A DNA stretch of 42,682 nucleotides from Acidobacteriota bacterium (GTDB taxonomy: Bacteria; Acidobacteriota; Aminicenantia; UBA2199): NCBI GenBank assembly GCA_028749105.1, contig JAQUQF010000001.1:1-42682 (forward strand), given 5' to 3'. A model generated the notes under the pieces. That model was not told where the DNA came from and made no database searches. It was given only the letters and a program-made list of their open reading frames with translations. Position numbers and translations under genes: made by a program. This document shows positions 32,277-40,322 of the stretch, in pieces (position 1 is the stretch's first letter; each line of letters starts with the position of its first letter).

Positions 32277-33281
32277 TTAGCTGTTGGTATAGACATACCC
32301 CTGGCCAAGCGGATTGAGGCATTTCAGGATATACACTGCGTCATGGTAACCGCGCGGGCCGCCACCCTGGTCTTCCACCGTCCAGGCGGTCGGGGCTTGC
32401 AGGAAGCAGAGTTCCCACATGTCCATGTCCAGGAAAACCCCGGATCGGCTGCTGTAATCCGTGCTGGCACCGCTGCCCTCGGTGTGCGCCAGATACCAAT
32501 GGGCAAAGGTGTGCACCAGCCCGGCGTCAAACTCGAAGAAGTCCACCACGCGCTGGATCTTCTTCTCGCTGGCGTCGAGGTTGTAGCGCGTGAGCGCCTG
32601 GGCGGTGTTGATGTCCTCCACGTGGCGCTGGGCCCAGCCGCTCATGGCGACTTTGAGCTTGATCCCCACGTAGGCGGCCAGGTCCACCGGGCCTTTCTTG
32701 GCGGCCGCCATGGTTTCCAGCATGGTCTCCATGGCCGCGGCCGTGAATCCGGAGAGCGCGGCCGTGAAATGGCAGGCGGCATTCGGCCGGAAGTTGGCGG
32801 GCACCGGCAGCACTCCCTGCTCGGAATCGCTCAGCCAGGAAAGCACACCGCGGCTGCGGTAGGTGTTGCCGCCCGACTCGGCCCGGGTGTCCAGGGTGGA
32901 AAGGAGCTGCTTCTCCGTCATGCGCGCCAGGCCCAGGGCGTCGTCCGCGGCTTGCTTGGCTTTCTCGCTCTTCACCCCCGCGGCTTTGATGAGCTGCGCC
33001 AGGCGGGTAACCTGCCAGCCGGCGGTCCGCAGCAGCATGGCGTAGCCGCTGACTTTCTCCCGCGTGGTGTGGGTGAAGGCGCTGATGTCCGTGCCGTCCA
33101 GGGTGCCGGTGAAGGCCACGTCCGCATGGAGCTGACACGGCCACTCGCTCAGCATCTCTTTCGGTTTCGGCCCGCGTTTGACCAGACGCGAAAACGGCGT
33201 TTTCTCGCTCTCCGCGATGTAAATGGTGTCGCCAAGTTCCTGCAGTTTCATCGGGACGTCAGTTTCATAGAGTCCGGGCAT
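32277..33281 (-). CDS. SU10-type major capsid protein
   Basis: 334 residues, typical length for the family. The N-terminal pattern LYETDVPMKLQELGDTIYIA then SEKTPFSRLVKRG, followed by EWPCQLHAD near residue 46, fits the SU10/DUF5309 major capsid family, in which an early TPF and an E-W segment precede the HK97-like fold. It follows the scaffold gene and precedes a strong hairpin, as expected for the most abundant virion protein. It would form the capsid shell. The C-terminus is rich in aromatic residues. Start ATG at 33281 follows a GGAGGG ribosome site. Confidence 0.85.
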   Translation of the reverse strand: MPGLYETDVPMKLQELGDTIYIAESEKTPFSRLVKRGPKPKEMLSEWPCQLHADVAFTGTLDGTDISAFTHTTREKVSGYAMLLRTAGWQVTRLAQLIKAAGVKSEKAKQAADDALGLARMTEKQLLSTLDTRAESGGNTYRSRGVLSWLSDSEQGVLPVPANFRPNAACHFTAALSGFTAAAMETMLETMAAAKKGPVDLAAYVGIKLKVAMSGWAQRHVEDINTAQALTRYNLDASEKKIQRVVDFFEFDAGLVHTFAHWYLAHTEGSGASTDYSSRSGVFLDMDMWELCFLQAPTAWTVEDQGGGPRGYHDAVYILKCLNPLGQGYVYTNS

Positions 33282-33327
33282 GATAGGGCCCTCCTGTTAT
33301 CCCGATGCCAACCGGCAAGCGGGGTGG

Positions 33328-34122
33328 TTAGAATTTGCTCGCGATCATTTCTTCCAGGGCTGCCCGCCCGCCACCCCGCGCGCTGAAGGTCTTGGACGTG
33401 AATTCCGGCTTCTTGCCCGGCGCTGGTTTCTTGAGCGCCGCCCGCGGTAAAACGCTGGGGGCCGGGCCGCCGGCCTTGGGCTGCACCCTGCGGGTGCGAA
33501 TGCTGCGGCCCATTTTCATATCTGCGAGCATCTGTTCGGCTTTCTCGCGCATCAGCGTTTTGGTCTGCGGGGCCAGGTCGGATAGTTCGTCCGCGACCTG
33601 GGCTTCGCGTTCAGCCACGTCCGCGGCGCTTAATACCGGGTCGCCGGCGGCGCCGCTGCCTTCGTATCCGTCGCGGTGGCGCGTCAGCCAGGCGCGCTCG
33701 GCTTTCAGGGCCTCGTAGCGCTTGATCTGCGCCACTTCTGCCGGGGTAACGTATTCCGGCGTCAACCCCATCCGCAAAGCGTCCTGCACTACTTGCGCGT
33801 CGCGCGCTTCGAGTTCCTTGATCTTGGTTTCGAGTTCCTTGGCCTGGGCTTCGGCGTTCTTGCGTTTCACGTTGATTCCGTGAATCCGCTCGTTGACGGC
33901 GGCCTGGGCTTCCGGACTCAATCCCTGCACTTCCCCGTCCTGGACGGCTCCCTCTGCCAGTTCGGGGTCTTCTTCCTGGCCGGCGGCGGCTGGGTCGCCC
34001 GGATCGTCCGGTTGCCCTTCCGCGCTTCTCGCTTCCGCGATCTTGGCCTCCAACTCTTCCGCGTCTGTTTTTCCCGCCTCGGGCTCGGCCGGCGCTGCGC
34101 CGCGTGGATCTTCTGCGTCCAT
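33328..34122 (-). CDS. scaffolding protein
   Basis: About 264 residues from ATG 34122 (GGGAG, 7-base spacer; ATG 34140 is an alternative). The first 80 residues are acidic, Pro/Ala-rich and disordered; about 85-130 are a strongly charged coiled coil (NVKRKNAEAQAKELETKIKE); the C-terminus is basic (RSIRTRRVQPKAGGPAPSVL..., EEMIASKF). This acidic N-terminus, coiled coil, basic C-terminus layout directly before the capsid gene is characteristic of phage scaffolds. It would direct procapsid assembly and bind the portal. Confidence 0.8.
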   Translation of the reverse strand: MDAEDPRGAAPAEPEAGKTDAEELEAKIAEARSAEGQPDDPGDPAAAGQEEDPELAEGAVQDGEVQGLSPEAQAAVNERIHGINVKRKNAEAQAKELETKIKELEARDAQVVQDALRMGLTPEYVTPAEVAQIKRYEALKAERAWLTRHRDGYEGSGAAGDPVLSAADVAEREAQVADELSDLAPQTKTLMREKAEQMLADMKMGRSIRTRRVQPKAGGPAPSVLPRAALKKPAPGKKPEFTSKTFSARGGGRAALEEMIASKF

Positions 34123-34290
34123 GATGTTTGCTCCCATCATTGAGGAGTTTTCCCGCGCTTTTCGCAGCGCGTCGGCGCTCCGTTTTTGGAGTTTTTTTCC
34201 TTCGCCTTTATCCTTCTATGGGGACCGATTTCCTGCAAGGTGCTGATTTTCAATTCTGACGATTCAACCAATTTCGGTCTCTAAAACAGC
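34123..34290. other. gap between the early terminator and the capsid operon
   Basis: This gap should hold the promoter of the structural operon. TTG-starting words occur on the minus strand (near 34260 and 34230), but I cannot pair any with a convincing -10 box. CTCC-AAAAAC-GGAG forms a tiny hairpin near 34180. No gene is visible. Confidence 0.4.
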
Positions 34291-34328
34291 AAAAAGGCCC
34301 CGCCAAGCCTCCACGGCTCGACGGGGCC
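34291..34328 (-). terminator. intrinsic terminator closing the replication-packaging operon
   Basis: On the minus strand, GGCCCCGTCGAGCC, loop GTGGA, GGCTTGGCGGGGCC forms a 14-bp stem (two G-U pairs) followed directly by TTTTT. It lies 25 bases after the stop of the 34354 gene and separates it from the scaffold-capsid operon. Confidence 0.9.
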
Positions 34329-34353
34329 CTCCCCCTTCTTCAGAGATAACTAC

Positions 34354-34629
34354 TCAGGTTATCCTCAGCCTCCACTCCCCGCACCAATCATCCTCTTCGC
34401 GCCTCACATATTCCGGAAACCTCCGGCACCAGCAAGTCGCCCTTCTGTCTATCGCGTGTTGCGGCTTGCCCTTCTCATCAGTCCCAAAGGTCGAAACGAC
34501 GAAAGTATGCGCGTAAAAATACCCGCAACTACCGCATTTTCCCAGTTCAGCCTTCGACCCCAGGGACTCTTGCCGCTCCGGATAGGTTTCGTCCTGCGGC
34601 GGTTTCAGATCTCCGGTTTCATTTTTCAT
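34354..34629 (-). CDS. small Cys-rich zinc-binding-like protein
   Basis: 91 residues. CGSCGYF near residue 32, CWCRRFP near 66 and WCGEWRL near 82 give four or five Cys suited to one metal site. The C-x-x-C ... C-x-R-x-P ... W-C-G-E-W pattern is common in small uncharacterised phage proteins. Last gene of the operon before the terminator; a heptamer repeat lies just upstream of its ribosome site (GGAAGGGAAG). Confidence 0.7.
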   Translation of the reverse strand: MKNETGDLKPPQDETYPERQESLGSKAELGKCGSCGYFYAHTFVVSTFGTDEKGKPQHAIDRRATCWCRRFPEYVRREEDDWCGEWRLRIT

Positions 34630-34646
34630 CGTCTTCCCTTCCTCTT

Positions 34647-34674
34647 AAATCTCAAATCTCAAATTTCAAATCTC
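34647..34674. repeat. GAGATTT heptamer repeat
   Basis: Minus strand: GAGATTT, GAAATTT, GAGATTT, GAGATTT, filling the gap between two genes. Confidence 0.85.
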
Positions 34675-34677
34675 TTC

Positions 34678-34983
34678 CTACCCGCCTGCCCTCCTTTTCC
34701 GGCCTTCTTCGGCTATCTGTAAAATCCGCTCCTGGGCGTCAGCCAGCCAGCCGATCCCGCCGGCATGGTAGGCCCTGGTCTCTGCCGTGATGTCCACTCC
34801 GGCGGCGGAGTCCACGGCCATTTCTTCATACCCTTTCAGGATGTGCATGATCGCCACCAGCAGGGGGTTGTCTTTTTCCACGGAGAGCGCTTCCAGGATC
34901 TTTTTCTCCGACAGTTCCGGGATCCTGGCGAAGAGCTCCCGCGTCCTGTGCTGACGCCACCAGCTTTTTGTCCAGCTCAGCAT
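34678..34983 (-). CDS. helical protein downstream of terminase
   Basis: 101 residues from ATG 34983 (AAAGGAGAAGATCAA upstream), starting MLSWTKSWWRQHRTRELFAR. Mostly helical, with a central EKDNPLLVAIMHILKGYEEM and a C-terminal LADAQERILQIAEEGRKRRA. It resembles proteins next to phage terminases that act before capsid assembly, but no family is assigned. Overlaps the preceding HTH gene by seven bases. Confidence 0.6.
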   Translation of the reverse strand: MLSWTKSWWRQHRTRELFARIPELSEKKILEALSVEKDNPLLVAIMHILKGYEEMAVDSAAGVDITAETRAYHAGGIGWLADAQERILQIAEEGRKRRAGG

Positions 34984-35159
34984 TTGATCTTCTCCTTTCC
35001 CATGGTTTTGACGACTTCCGCTCGCAGATAAACCGCGTATTTGCGGCCGGGCAGAATCCGCCGGCGCACTCCGCGCAAGCATCCCACGCTATACGAGCTG
35101 AGCCCGTATTCGCGCATGATGTCTTTGCGGCGCACATAGATTGTTTCCGGTAATGCCAT
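34977..35159 (-). CDS. small excisionase-like HTH protein
   Basis: 60 residues from ATG 35159, with AAGGAGGTGGGG before it. The core (YVRRKDIMREYGLSSYSVGC then LRGVRRRILPGRKYAVYLRA) matches the helix-turn-helix with wing of MerR/excisionase-type small proteins. It probably binds DNA as a regulator. With no integrase in the window, regulation of the packaging operon or a small-terminase-like role is more likely than excision. Confidence 0.65.
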   Translation of the reverse strand: MALPETIYVRRKDIMREYGLSSYSVGCLRGVRRRILPGRKYAVYLRAEVVKTMGKEKIKC

Positions 35160-35176
35160 CCCCACCTCCTTGTTTT

Positions 35177-37237
35177 TCACCTTTCCCGCACCGTCTTTCC
35201 TGTTGGTAGCCTTTTGTGCGATCCAAAGGGCACCGGCCGCTTCGGGGCCACGCCATAACTGAATCCACCCCGGCCGTGCGTGGCCTCTCGCCCATCATCT
35301 TCGCATTCGCTCATGAAGAAGTAGCGCAGCAGGTCAATCGGATCTTTGCAGGCGCCTTTCTCGCCATCGGCGCCGGTCCAGTTCTCCAGGGCGTAAATCA
35401 TGTTGGGGCAGGCGGCGCTGATGTAGAGGCTCGGAGCATTGCTGAGGTTGCCGGCGTCGTCGGTCTCGTAGTCGAGCGCGGTGTTGATCGCGCTCTCACC
35501 TTCGCAAATTTCTTTGCCGGGCGCCAGGTCAAAGGTGAGCAGCAGATCGTCAAAGATCGTCTGGAGCGTGATCGGCCGGTCGTTCTCGATCCGGGGCGCG
35601 CTGGCGGCGCGGCTGTCCATGATCCGACCGGAGATCAACTCCCGGGCGCCGCAGCGTTCATCCCATTCTTCCAGTTCTTCGTCCGGGGGATATTCCCGGC
35701 CAGGGTTTTCCGACCGCCATTCTTCGTAGTTGCGCCAGCCTTCCAGCCTGGCGATCTCAAATTTGTAACGGCGATGCCCCCAGCCCCAGGGGCCTTGGCC
35801 TTCACTACGGGCCCCGTCGTTCCGGCCTTCATTGCGCCCGCTCGGGATCGCCCAGGGGCCCGGAATCCCGACCCCGGGTATCAGGTAGTCCCCGGGCCAT
35901 TCGCGATACACCACGTATGTCCGGCGTTCGCCTGGTTGGCTCACCCGGATCCAGCATTGGTAGTAGTTCCGACCGGAGGCCGGATCCATAAAGTGATAAT
36001 TGGTCCCCGCGATCGCGGCGGCTTGTTTGGGGGTCAAGACATGCCGGCGGCGGTCAAAGCGCGGGAATTTGCCCGCCACCGTCTTTTCGGCTACGCCGTA
36101 AAACCTCTCTCGGATATACGGGCGCGGTCTCTTCCGGACGCTGGCGATCAGCTCTTTGGGGTTGCCGAATGGGTTGTCCGCACCGTGAAACCAGATCACG
36201 CCTTTGAGGGGATCCACACAGCGGGCGACTCTGGGCACCCATTCCAGGGTGGCTTGATTTTCTTCCGCGGCTCCCGCCAGCCAGGTCCAAATGTCCGGCG
36301 GCCGGGCGGCGGGTGATAATACCAGCTTTTTGCCGGCGGTCTGCAGGGTCCAGTATTCTTCTTCCGTCAGTCCCAGGGCGCCAGATTCGTCAGGGTTTTG
36401 GCCCAATACCGGGAGTAAATGCCCGGGAGTTCTCCAGGTTGTCTGGGCGCTGTCCAGGAAGAGCTTGACGGTCGGGGTCCAGCCGTGAACGGGCGTGAAG
36501 GTTACTATTCCCTTGCCGGCGCGCGTTACCAGCCGGATCATCAGCTCGTCCAGCCAGTCGGCAGGCACCAACTCGTCCGGGGCCACCAGGTCGGGCTCTA
36601 AGCCCTGGATGGCGGTGTCCCGATCCTGCATGTAATTCATGAAATAACACGCGCTGCCGTTGGGCGTAATGAAACTCGATTCGGAAAATCCGGTCTTGCG
36701 TTTGTATTTGATGTAGGCCACCGCCGTCATGACCTGCAGCTTCCATTCGGCGGGTAAATACTTCCAGAATAAGGGTTGCTGGTCCATGACGCTGCGGGGA
36801 TTGCTCTCATGGAACGCATAGATCTTCGATCCGCTCTTATGAACGAGTGTGCCCAGGGAGCGCTTGGCCGAGTATTCGCTCTTGCCCGTGCGGTTGCCGC
36901 CCAGGATCAACAGCATGCGCACCGGCTCCGTGAATCCCAGCCGCCGGCGCACCTGGGCCTTGAAGTCTTCCCAGGTGGTCCCGCGCGCCTGGAGTTGTTT
37001 CTCAAAATGCTTGTCCAGTAGCCATTCGTAATCCAGCAGCGCGTCCGCGATCTTCCAGATCGGGCTTTCCCAGCCATAGCGCAGAGGATCGTCTTCCGCC
37101 GCGGCGATGGCTTCCGCGCGCATGTCCAGCAGGCGCTTGGCGGCGGCGTCCAGCGTCAGGCCGTGGCGGGCGGCCTCGGCTTCCACCTGGGCTCGGCTGG
37201 GCGGGGGCAGAATGGGATGATTTTTTATTCCTGGCAT
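35177..37237 (-). CDS. terL: terminase large subunit
   Basis: 686 residues. Walker A is GGNRTGKS (113-120), Walker B is PDLVAPDEL with D221-E222 and the coupling motif GIVTFTPVHG lies at 243-252, giving the packaging ATPase. A nuclease-domain Asp sits near 417 (HFMDPASGRNYYQCW), with a further acidic group near 600 (QTIFDDLLLTFDL). It cuts concatemeric DNA and drives it into the procapsid through the portal. The ribosome site is GAGGATTGGG. It overlaps the next gene; the 37542 product directly upstream is a possible small-subunit partner. Confidence 0.9.
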   Translation of the reverse strand: MPGIKNHPILPPPSRAQVEAEAARHGLTLDAAAKRLLDMRAEAIAAAEDDPLRYGWESPIWKIADALLDYEWLLDKHFEKQLQARGTTWEDFKAQVRRRLGFTEPVRMLLILGGNRTGKSEYSAKRSLGTLVHKSGSKIYAFHESNPRSVMDQQPLFWKYLPAEWKLQVMTAVAYIKYKRKTGFSESSFITPNGSACYFMNYMQDRDTAIQGLEPDLVAPDELVPADWLDELMIRLVTRAGKGIVTFTPVHGWTPTVKLFLDSAQTTWRTPGHLLPVLGQNPDESGALGLTEEEYWTLQTAGKKLVLSPAARPPDIWTWLAGAAEENQATLEWVPRVARCVDPLKGVIWFHGADNPFGNPKELIASVRKRPRPYIRERFYGVAEKTVAGKFPRFDRRRHVLTPKQAAAIAGTNYHFMDPASGRNYYQCWIRVSQPGERRTYVVYREWPGDYLIPGVGIPGPWAIPSGRNEGRNDGARSEGQGPWGWGHRRYKFEIARLEGWRNYEEWRSENPGREYPPDEELEEWDERCGARELISGRIMDSRAASAPRIENDRPITLQTIFDDLLLTFDLAPGKEICEGESAINTALDYETDDAGNLSNAPSLYISAACPNMIYALENWTGADGEKGACKDPIDLLRYFFMSECEDDGREATHGRGGFSYGVAPKRPVPFGSHKRLPTGKTVRER

Positions 37238-37542
37238 ATTCCCAATCCTCGTAAAATCGCGGCGCGCTCGATCTTGGTGTCAAGGATCTCCAGGAGCTCG
37301 GCTAACCCGGGGCCTTGGAGCCAATATAACAACACCAGCACTTCGCCCGGTGTCCGGCATCCGCCCACTACCACCCGCGGCGGCCAGCCTTCCTGCCAAC
37401 GCGGATCGAGCTTGCCATTCTTCGCAATGCCGGCGTTGCGCAGGCTCTTGTAGTCCTCCACCGCCTGCTCGATGATGGCATACCCCAGGGCATCATACCC
37501 CTCAGTCCAGAGAACAGGAAAATACAGGTCAGTCTTTCGCAT
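37225..37542 (-). CDS. protein upstream of terminase, unknown
   Basis: 105 residues from ATG 37542 (AAAGGAAACGGA before it). DLYFPVLWTEGYDALGYAII then EQAVEDYKSLRNAGIAKN is a helical N-terminal part; the rest is compact (PRVVVGGCRTPGEVLVLLYW, ELLEILDTKIERAAILRGLG). Its place just before the large terminase makes it a small-terminase candidate, but I see no clear HTH. Confidence 0.6.
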   Translation of the reverse strand: MRKTDLYFPVLWTEGYDALGYAIIEQAVEDYKSLRNAGIAKNGKLDPRWQEGWPPRVVVGGCRTPGEVLVLLYWLQGPGLAELLEILDTKIERAAILRGLGICQE

Positions 37543-37912
37543 TCCGTTTCCTTTCCCAGATCTCCATCCAGCGCATGACGTAATCCACCACGCTGCGGGC
37601 GAAGGGGATTTCCTGGTCTTCGGTGATGCCTTTGGGCTCAAATTCCTGGTAGCCAAATTTTTTTACCAGGCTCTCCAGGCTCTCCCCGCGCTGGAGCGCA
37701 ATGGAGATGGCTATGCTCCAGGAGTCCGCAAAGCCGTCCAGAGTGCTGCCGCTTTCGTCCATGTGCAGGAAGAGTTCCGCCGGCCGGCCGTCCGGATAAA
37801 ATCCCACCGTGAAAAAGAATTTCACCCGGCCAAAGGGCGCCGCCGCGCGGATCACCGCCTTGTGCGTGATGCTCGGCCTGGTGTCCGGTAACCGCTCGCG
37901 CGTGTCGTTCAT
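37529..37912 (-). CDS. stand-alone TSCPD domain protein
   Basis: 127 residues. The pattern GRPAELFLHMDESGSTLDGF then ADSWSIAISIALQRGESLES and ending with FARSVVDYVMRWMEIW closely follows the TSCPD domain, named after the C-terminal domain of B12-dependent ribonucleotide reductase and also found free-standing. No reductase catalytic subunit is in the window. It may modulate the host enzyme or dNTP supply, or do something unrelated. It overlaps the next gene by 14 bases and lies between replication and packaging genes. Confidence 0.8.
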   Translation of the reverse strand: MNDTRERLPDTRPSITHKAVIRAAAPFGRVKFFFTVGFYPDGRPAELFLHMDESGSTLDGFADSWSIAISIALQRGESLESLVKKFGYQEFEPKGITEDQEIPFARSVVDYVMRWMEIWERKRNAKD

Positions 37913-38121
37913 GCTTTGCCTTGCCTCCTTTCCCGCTTGAGTTCCCTCTCAATCTCCCGGGCGCGCTCCAGGTCCTCCGCCACCCCGACGATCGCTTCTG
38001 TAACTTTCTCCCCCGCCTTTCTTTGCCGAAGCGCCCAGGCGACCGCATCCCCCAGCCGGCGCACAAAGAGCCCGCCGGCTTCATGCCATTCCACCGCCCA
38101 CCATTGTTTCCATTCATTCAT
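37909..38121 (-). CDS. small helical protein between helicase and TSCPD genes
   Basis: 70 residues, MNEWKQWWAVEWHEAGGLFV..., with a Trp-rich start and a strongly charged C-terminal helix (VAEDLERAREIERELKRERR). Overlaps both neighbours (8 and 4 bases). No domain recognised. A helicase or reductase accessory role is only a guess from position. Confidence 0.6.
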   Translation of the reverse strand: MNEWKQWWAVEWHEAGGLFVRRLGDAVAWALRQRKAGEKVTEAIVGVAEDLERAREIERELKRERRQGKA

Positions 38122-39463
38122 CCAGGCCGAATCCTTCTTCCCCGCACTCCTCGAACATGAAGTAGTGGGCGTGAAGCCAGCATTGGATTACCCCGGTCTC
38201 GCCGTTCTGTTGCTTCTGAATGTCCACGTTGACCGGCCTCTTTTTTTTCTGTTCTTCGTAGCCCATCTTCTTGACCGCTTTCTCATCCCGATAAACGAAT
38301 ATGACTACCGTCGCGTCCTGTTCCAGGCTGCCGCTGCCGCGCAGGTCCGCCAGCCGGGGGGGCCGGTCGTCCCGCTCGTTGTCGCGGGTGAGCTGGGACA
38401 CGCAGAGGATCGGAATCTCCAGCTCCAGCGCCAGGCGCTTGAGCACCCCGCTGACGTGCGTGATCTTCTGGCATTCCTGCCAGTAGGCGGCGGCGGGATG
38501 TGAAATCTGCACGTTCTGGATGAAGTCCAAGGTCATGAGCTGCATGTTGTGTTTGGCTTTCATCCCCCGCGCCCAGGATGTGATGGCGCCTACGTCGAAA
38601 ATGTCCCCTTTGACCGCGATGGGATACCCCTTAACCATGGGTATAATCTCGTCATGCAGCTTGGCTAGTTGGCTTTCACCCGCAAAACCGGAATTGAGTT
38701 TGGGGAGGCTGATCCCCGCTTCCCGACATAGCATCCGGGCCCATACCATCTGCACGGGCATGTCTATGGCCACCCGGCCTACCCACCCGCCGGCTTTGGC
38801 GACATGCGCGGCTATGTTTTCTTCCAGGACGCTTTTTCCCTGGCTGGGCCGGCCGGCGACCAGGTATAATCCCGGCCGTAAGCCGCCGCCCAAAAGCTGG
38901 TTGAGTTTGCTGAAGGGTGTTTCCAGCCCGGAGGGTTTTTCTCCGGCTTTGACCGCGCGCCAGCCGGCATAAAGGGTTTGCATGACCTCTTCGGGCGACT
39001 TTTCTTTTTCGGCCAGTTCCCCCAGGATCCCCGTAAAACTTTCCGCACTCTCCAGCGCTATTTTTTCCGGCTCTTCGCCAGTTCCCACCTGAACGTTCAC
39101 CTTCCCGGCTAATTCGATCAGACGCCGCCGCATCCACTCCGACCTGACCAGGCCCAGGTAATAGGGCCCATGCGCGGCGGCGGGCACCGCGTCCACCAGC
39201 GCGTTGAGGTAGTCCAGGCCGCCGGCGGTCTTGAGTTTGCCGGCGCGTTCCAGATTTTCGGAGAGGGTGAGGATGTCCACCGGGCGGCCGGCGGCGAAAA
39301 GCTCTAGCATGGCGGCGAAAATAACCTGGTTGCGGTGTTCGTAAAACATGGCCGCCGTGATTTTTCCGTCGCTGATGGCATACGGAATTATCTGGGCGGG
39401 CTCCAGGAGCGCCGCGCCCAGGGCGGCGCGCTCGGCTTCTTTTTGGGTTTCAGTCCGTTCCAT
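38114..39463 (-). CDS. DnaB-like replicative helicase
   Basis: About 449 residues from ATG 39463 (GGGGAGGG upstream; GTG 39481 is a less likely start). The N-terminal domain (ERAALGAALLEPAQIIPYAI ... MFYEHRNQVIFAAMLEL ... GGLDYLNALVD) is the DnaB interaction domain. The C-terminal RecA domain has Walker A AGRPSQGKS (K210), MTLDFIQNV as Walker B and SQLTRDNE ... LADLRGSGSLEQDATVVIFV as the DnaB-family H3/H4 segment. It unwinds DNA at the phage fork, and would be loaded by the upstream initiator-like protein. Confidence 0.9.
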   Translation of the reverse strand: MERTETQKEAERAALGAALLEPAQIIPYAISDGKITAAMFYEHRNQVIFAAMLELFAAGRPVDILTLSENLERAGKLKTAGGLDYLNALVDAVPAAAHGPYYLGLVRSEWMRRRLIELAGKVNVQVGTGEEPEKIALESAESFTGILGELAEKEKSPEEVMQTLYAGWRAVKAGEKPSGLETPFSKLNQLLGGGLRPGLYLVAGRPSQGKSVLEENIAAHVAKAGGWVGRVAIDMPVQMVWARMLCREAGISLPKLNSGFAGESQLAKLHDEIIPMVKGYPIAVKGDIFDVGAITSWARGMKAKHNMQLMTLDFIQNVQISHPAAAYWQECQKITHVSGVLKRLALELEIPILCVSQLTRDNERDDRPPRLADLRGSGSLEQDATVVIFVYRDEKAVKKMGYEEQKKKRPVNVDIQKQQNGETGVIQCWLHAHYFMFEECGEEGFGLDE

Positions 39464-40322
39464 CTTTTTTGCCCTCCCCACCCTTGAAAAGACGCTTCTC
39501 CAGCTCTTCCCAGGCGCCGCCGTTTTTTTGCTGCTCTACCAGCCGACGCACGATTTTTTCATATTGCACCCGAAGCCAACTGCCAGGTTGGGCGATAGGC
39601 CCCGCCAAAATCGCCTTGTCAGCGACCTCGGCGGCGACTTTCTCCCAATTCACTTCCACCGGCGCGGCGGCAAAGAAGCGGCGCGCCAGGTAGTCCTGTT
39701 CCCAGGTCAGGTTGTGAAGTTCGATCCTGCCCTTGAGAATCCGGTGCGCCGCATCTCCTTCCATGCCTTCTACCCCCTCGCTCTCCGTGGGAGTGGGTAT
39801 GGGAGTGGGAATGGGAGTGGGAATGGGAATGGGAGACATGTTTTTCCCTGCATTTCCCTGCATTTCCCTGCCATTCCCTTCAATTCCTTGCAATTCCTTG
39901 CAATTCCTTGCAATTCCTTGCAATTGCTTTCCTTTCCGTGGAGTTGCCTTTTTTTCCTTGATAATGCTGGCTTTTACGCGGGGCGGGCGGCCGTCGGCGT
40001 AGGTCAGGTGGTGGGCGGCCAGGTATCTGTCGGCCGAGTTGTCGGAGTGATCCGACCAGTCGTGTATGATCAGCCGGTGGGTCTGGTCTTTTCGGATCCA
40101 TCCCGCGGCGACCAGCCCCTCGATGAGCAGCTCCGGATCGAGTTTCCAGCCGATCATGCCGGCCAGGGCGTCGTTGGTGTATTTCCCGATGTCCCCGGCT
40201 GGGCAATACCGGGCCGCGAACAGCCACAGGGTTTCCATGATCCCGACCGCGGCATACTTCTCCAGCCCCAGGATGCTCATGAGCATCAGCATCTTGGGAT
40301 GTTCCGGCGTTCCCCTCTTCAT
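39450..40322 (-). CDS. replication initiator-like protein with repeat linker
   Basis: 290 residues. The N-terminal segment KRGTPEHPKMLMLMSILGLE then KYAAVGIMETLWLFAARY is typical of phage replication initiators with a winged-helix domain (about residues 1-110). A basic linker (120-185) is encoded by simple-sequence DNA: decamers giving ARNCKELQGI, then hexamers giving PIPTPIPTP. The C-terminal domain (NWEKVAAEVADKAILAGPIA...) probably contacts the helicase. It directly precedes the helicase gene, so it likely recognises the origin and loads it. A Primase-PriCT-type role is excluded because no catalytic motif is visible. Confidence 0.75.
   Translation of the reverse strand: MKRGTPEHPKMLMLMSILGLEKYAAVGIMETLWLFAARYCPAGDIGKYTNDALAGMIGWKLDPELLIEGLVAAGWIRKDQTHRLIIHDWSDHSDNSADRYLAAHHLTYADGRPPRVKASIIKEKKATPRKGKQLQGIARNCKELQGIEGNGREMQGNAGKNMSPIPIPTPIPTPIPTPTESEGVEGMEGDAAHRILKGRIELHNLTWEQDYLARRFFAAAPVEVNWEKVAAEVADKAILAGPIAQPGSWLRVQYEKIVRRLVEQQKNGGAWEELEKRLFKGGEGKKDGTD
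39787..39930. repeat. decamer and hexamer simple repeats in the initiator linker
   Basis: Plus strand: CAATTCCTTG four times at 39881-39920, preceded by degenerate decamers from 39851 (CATTTCCCTG twice), and GGGAAT/GGGAGT hexamers at 39787-39832. Confidence 0.9.

Noticed and set aside
32064..33386. Plus-strand open frame of about 440 codons across the capsid region
   Set aside because: It spans two minus-strand genes and their gap, including the hairpin, and has no plausible start signal.
34977..35159. Excisionase as evidence of lysogeny
   Set aside because: The HTH resembles excisionases, but there is no integrase, attachment site or repressor in the window.
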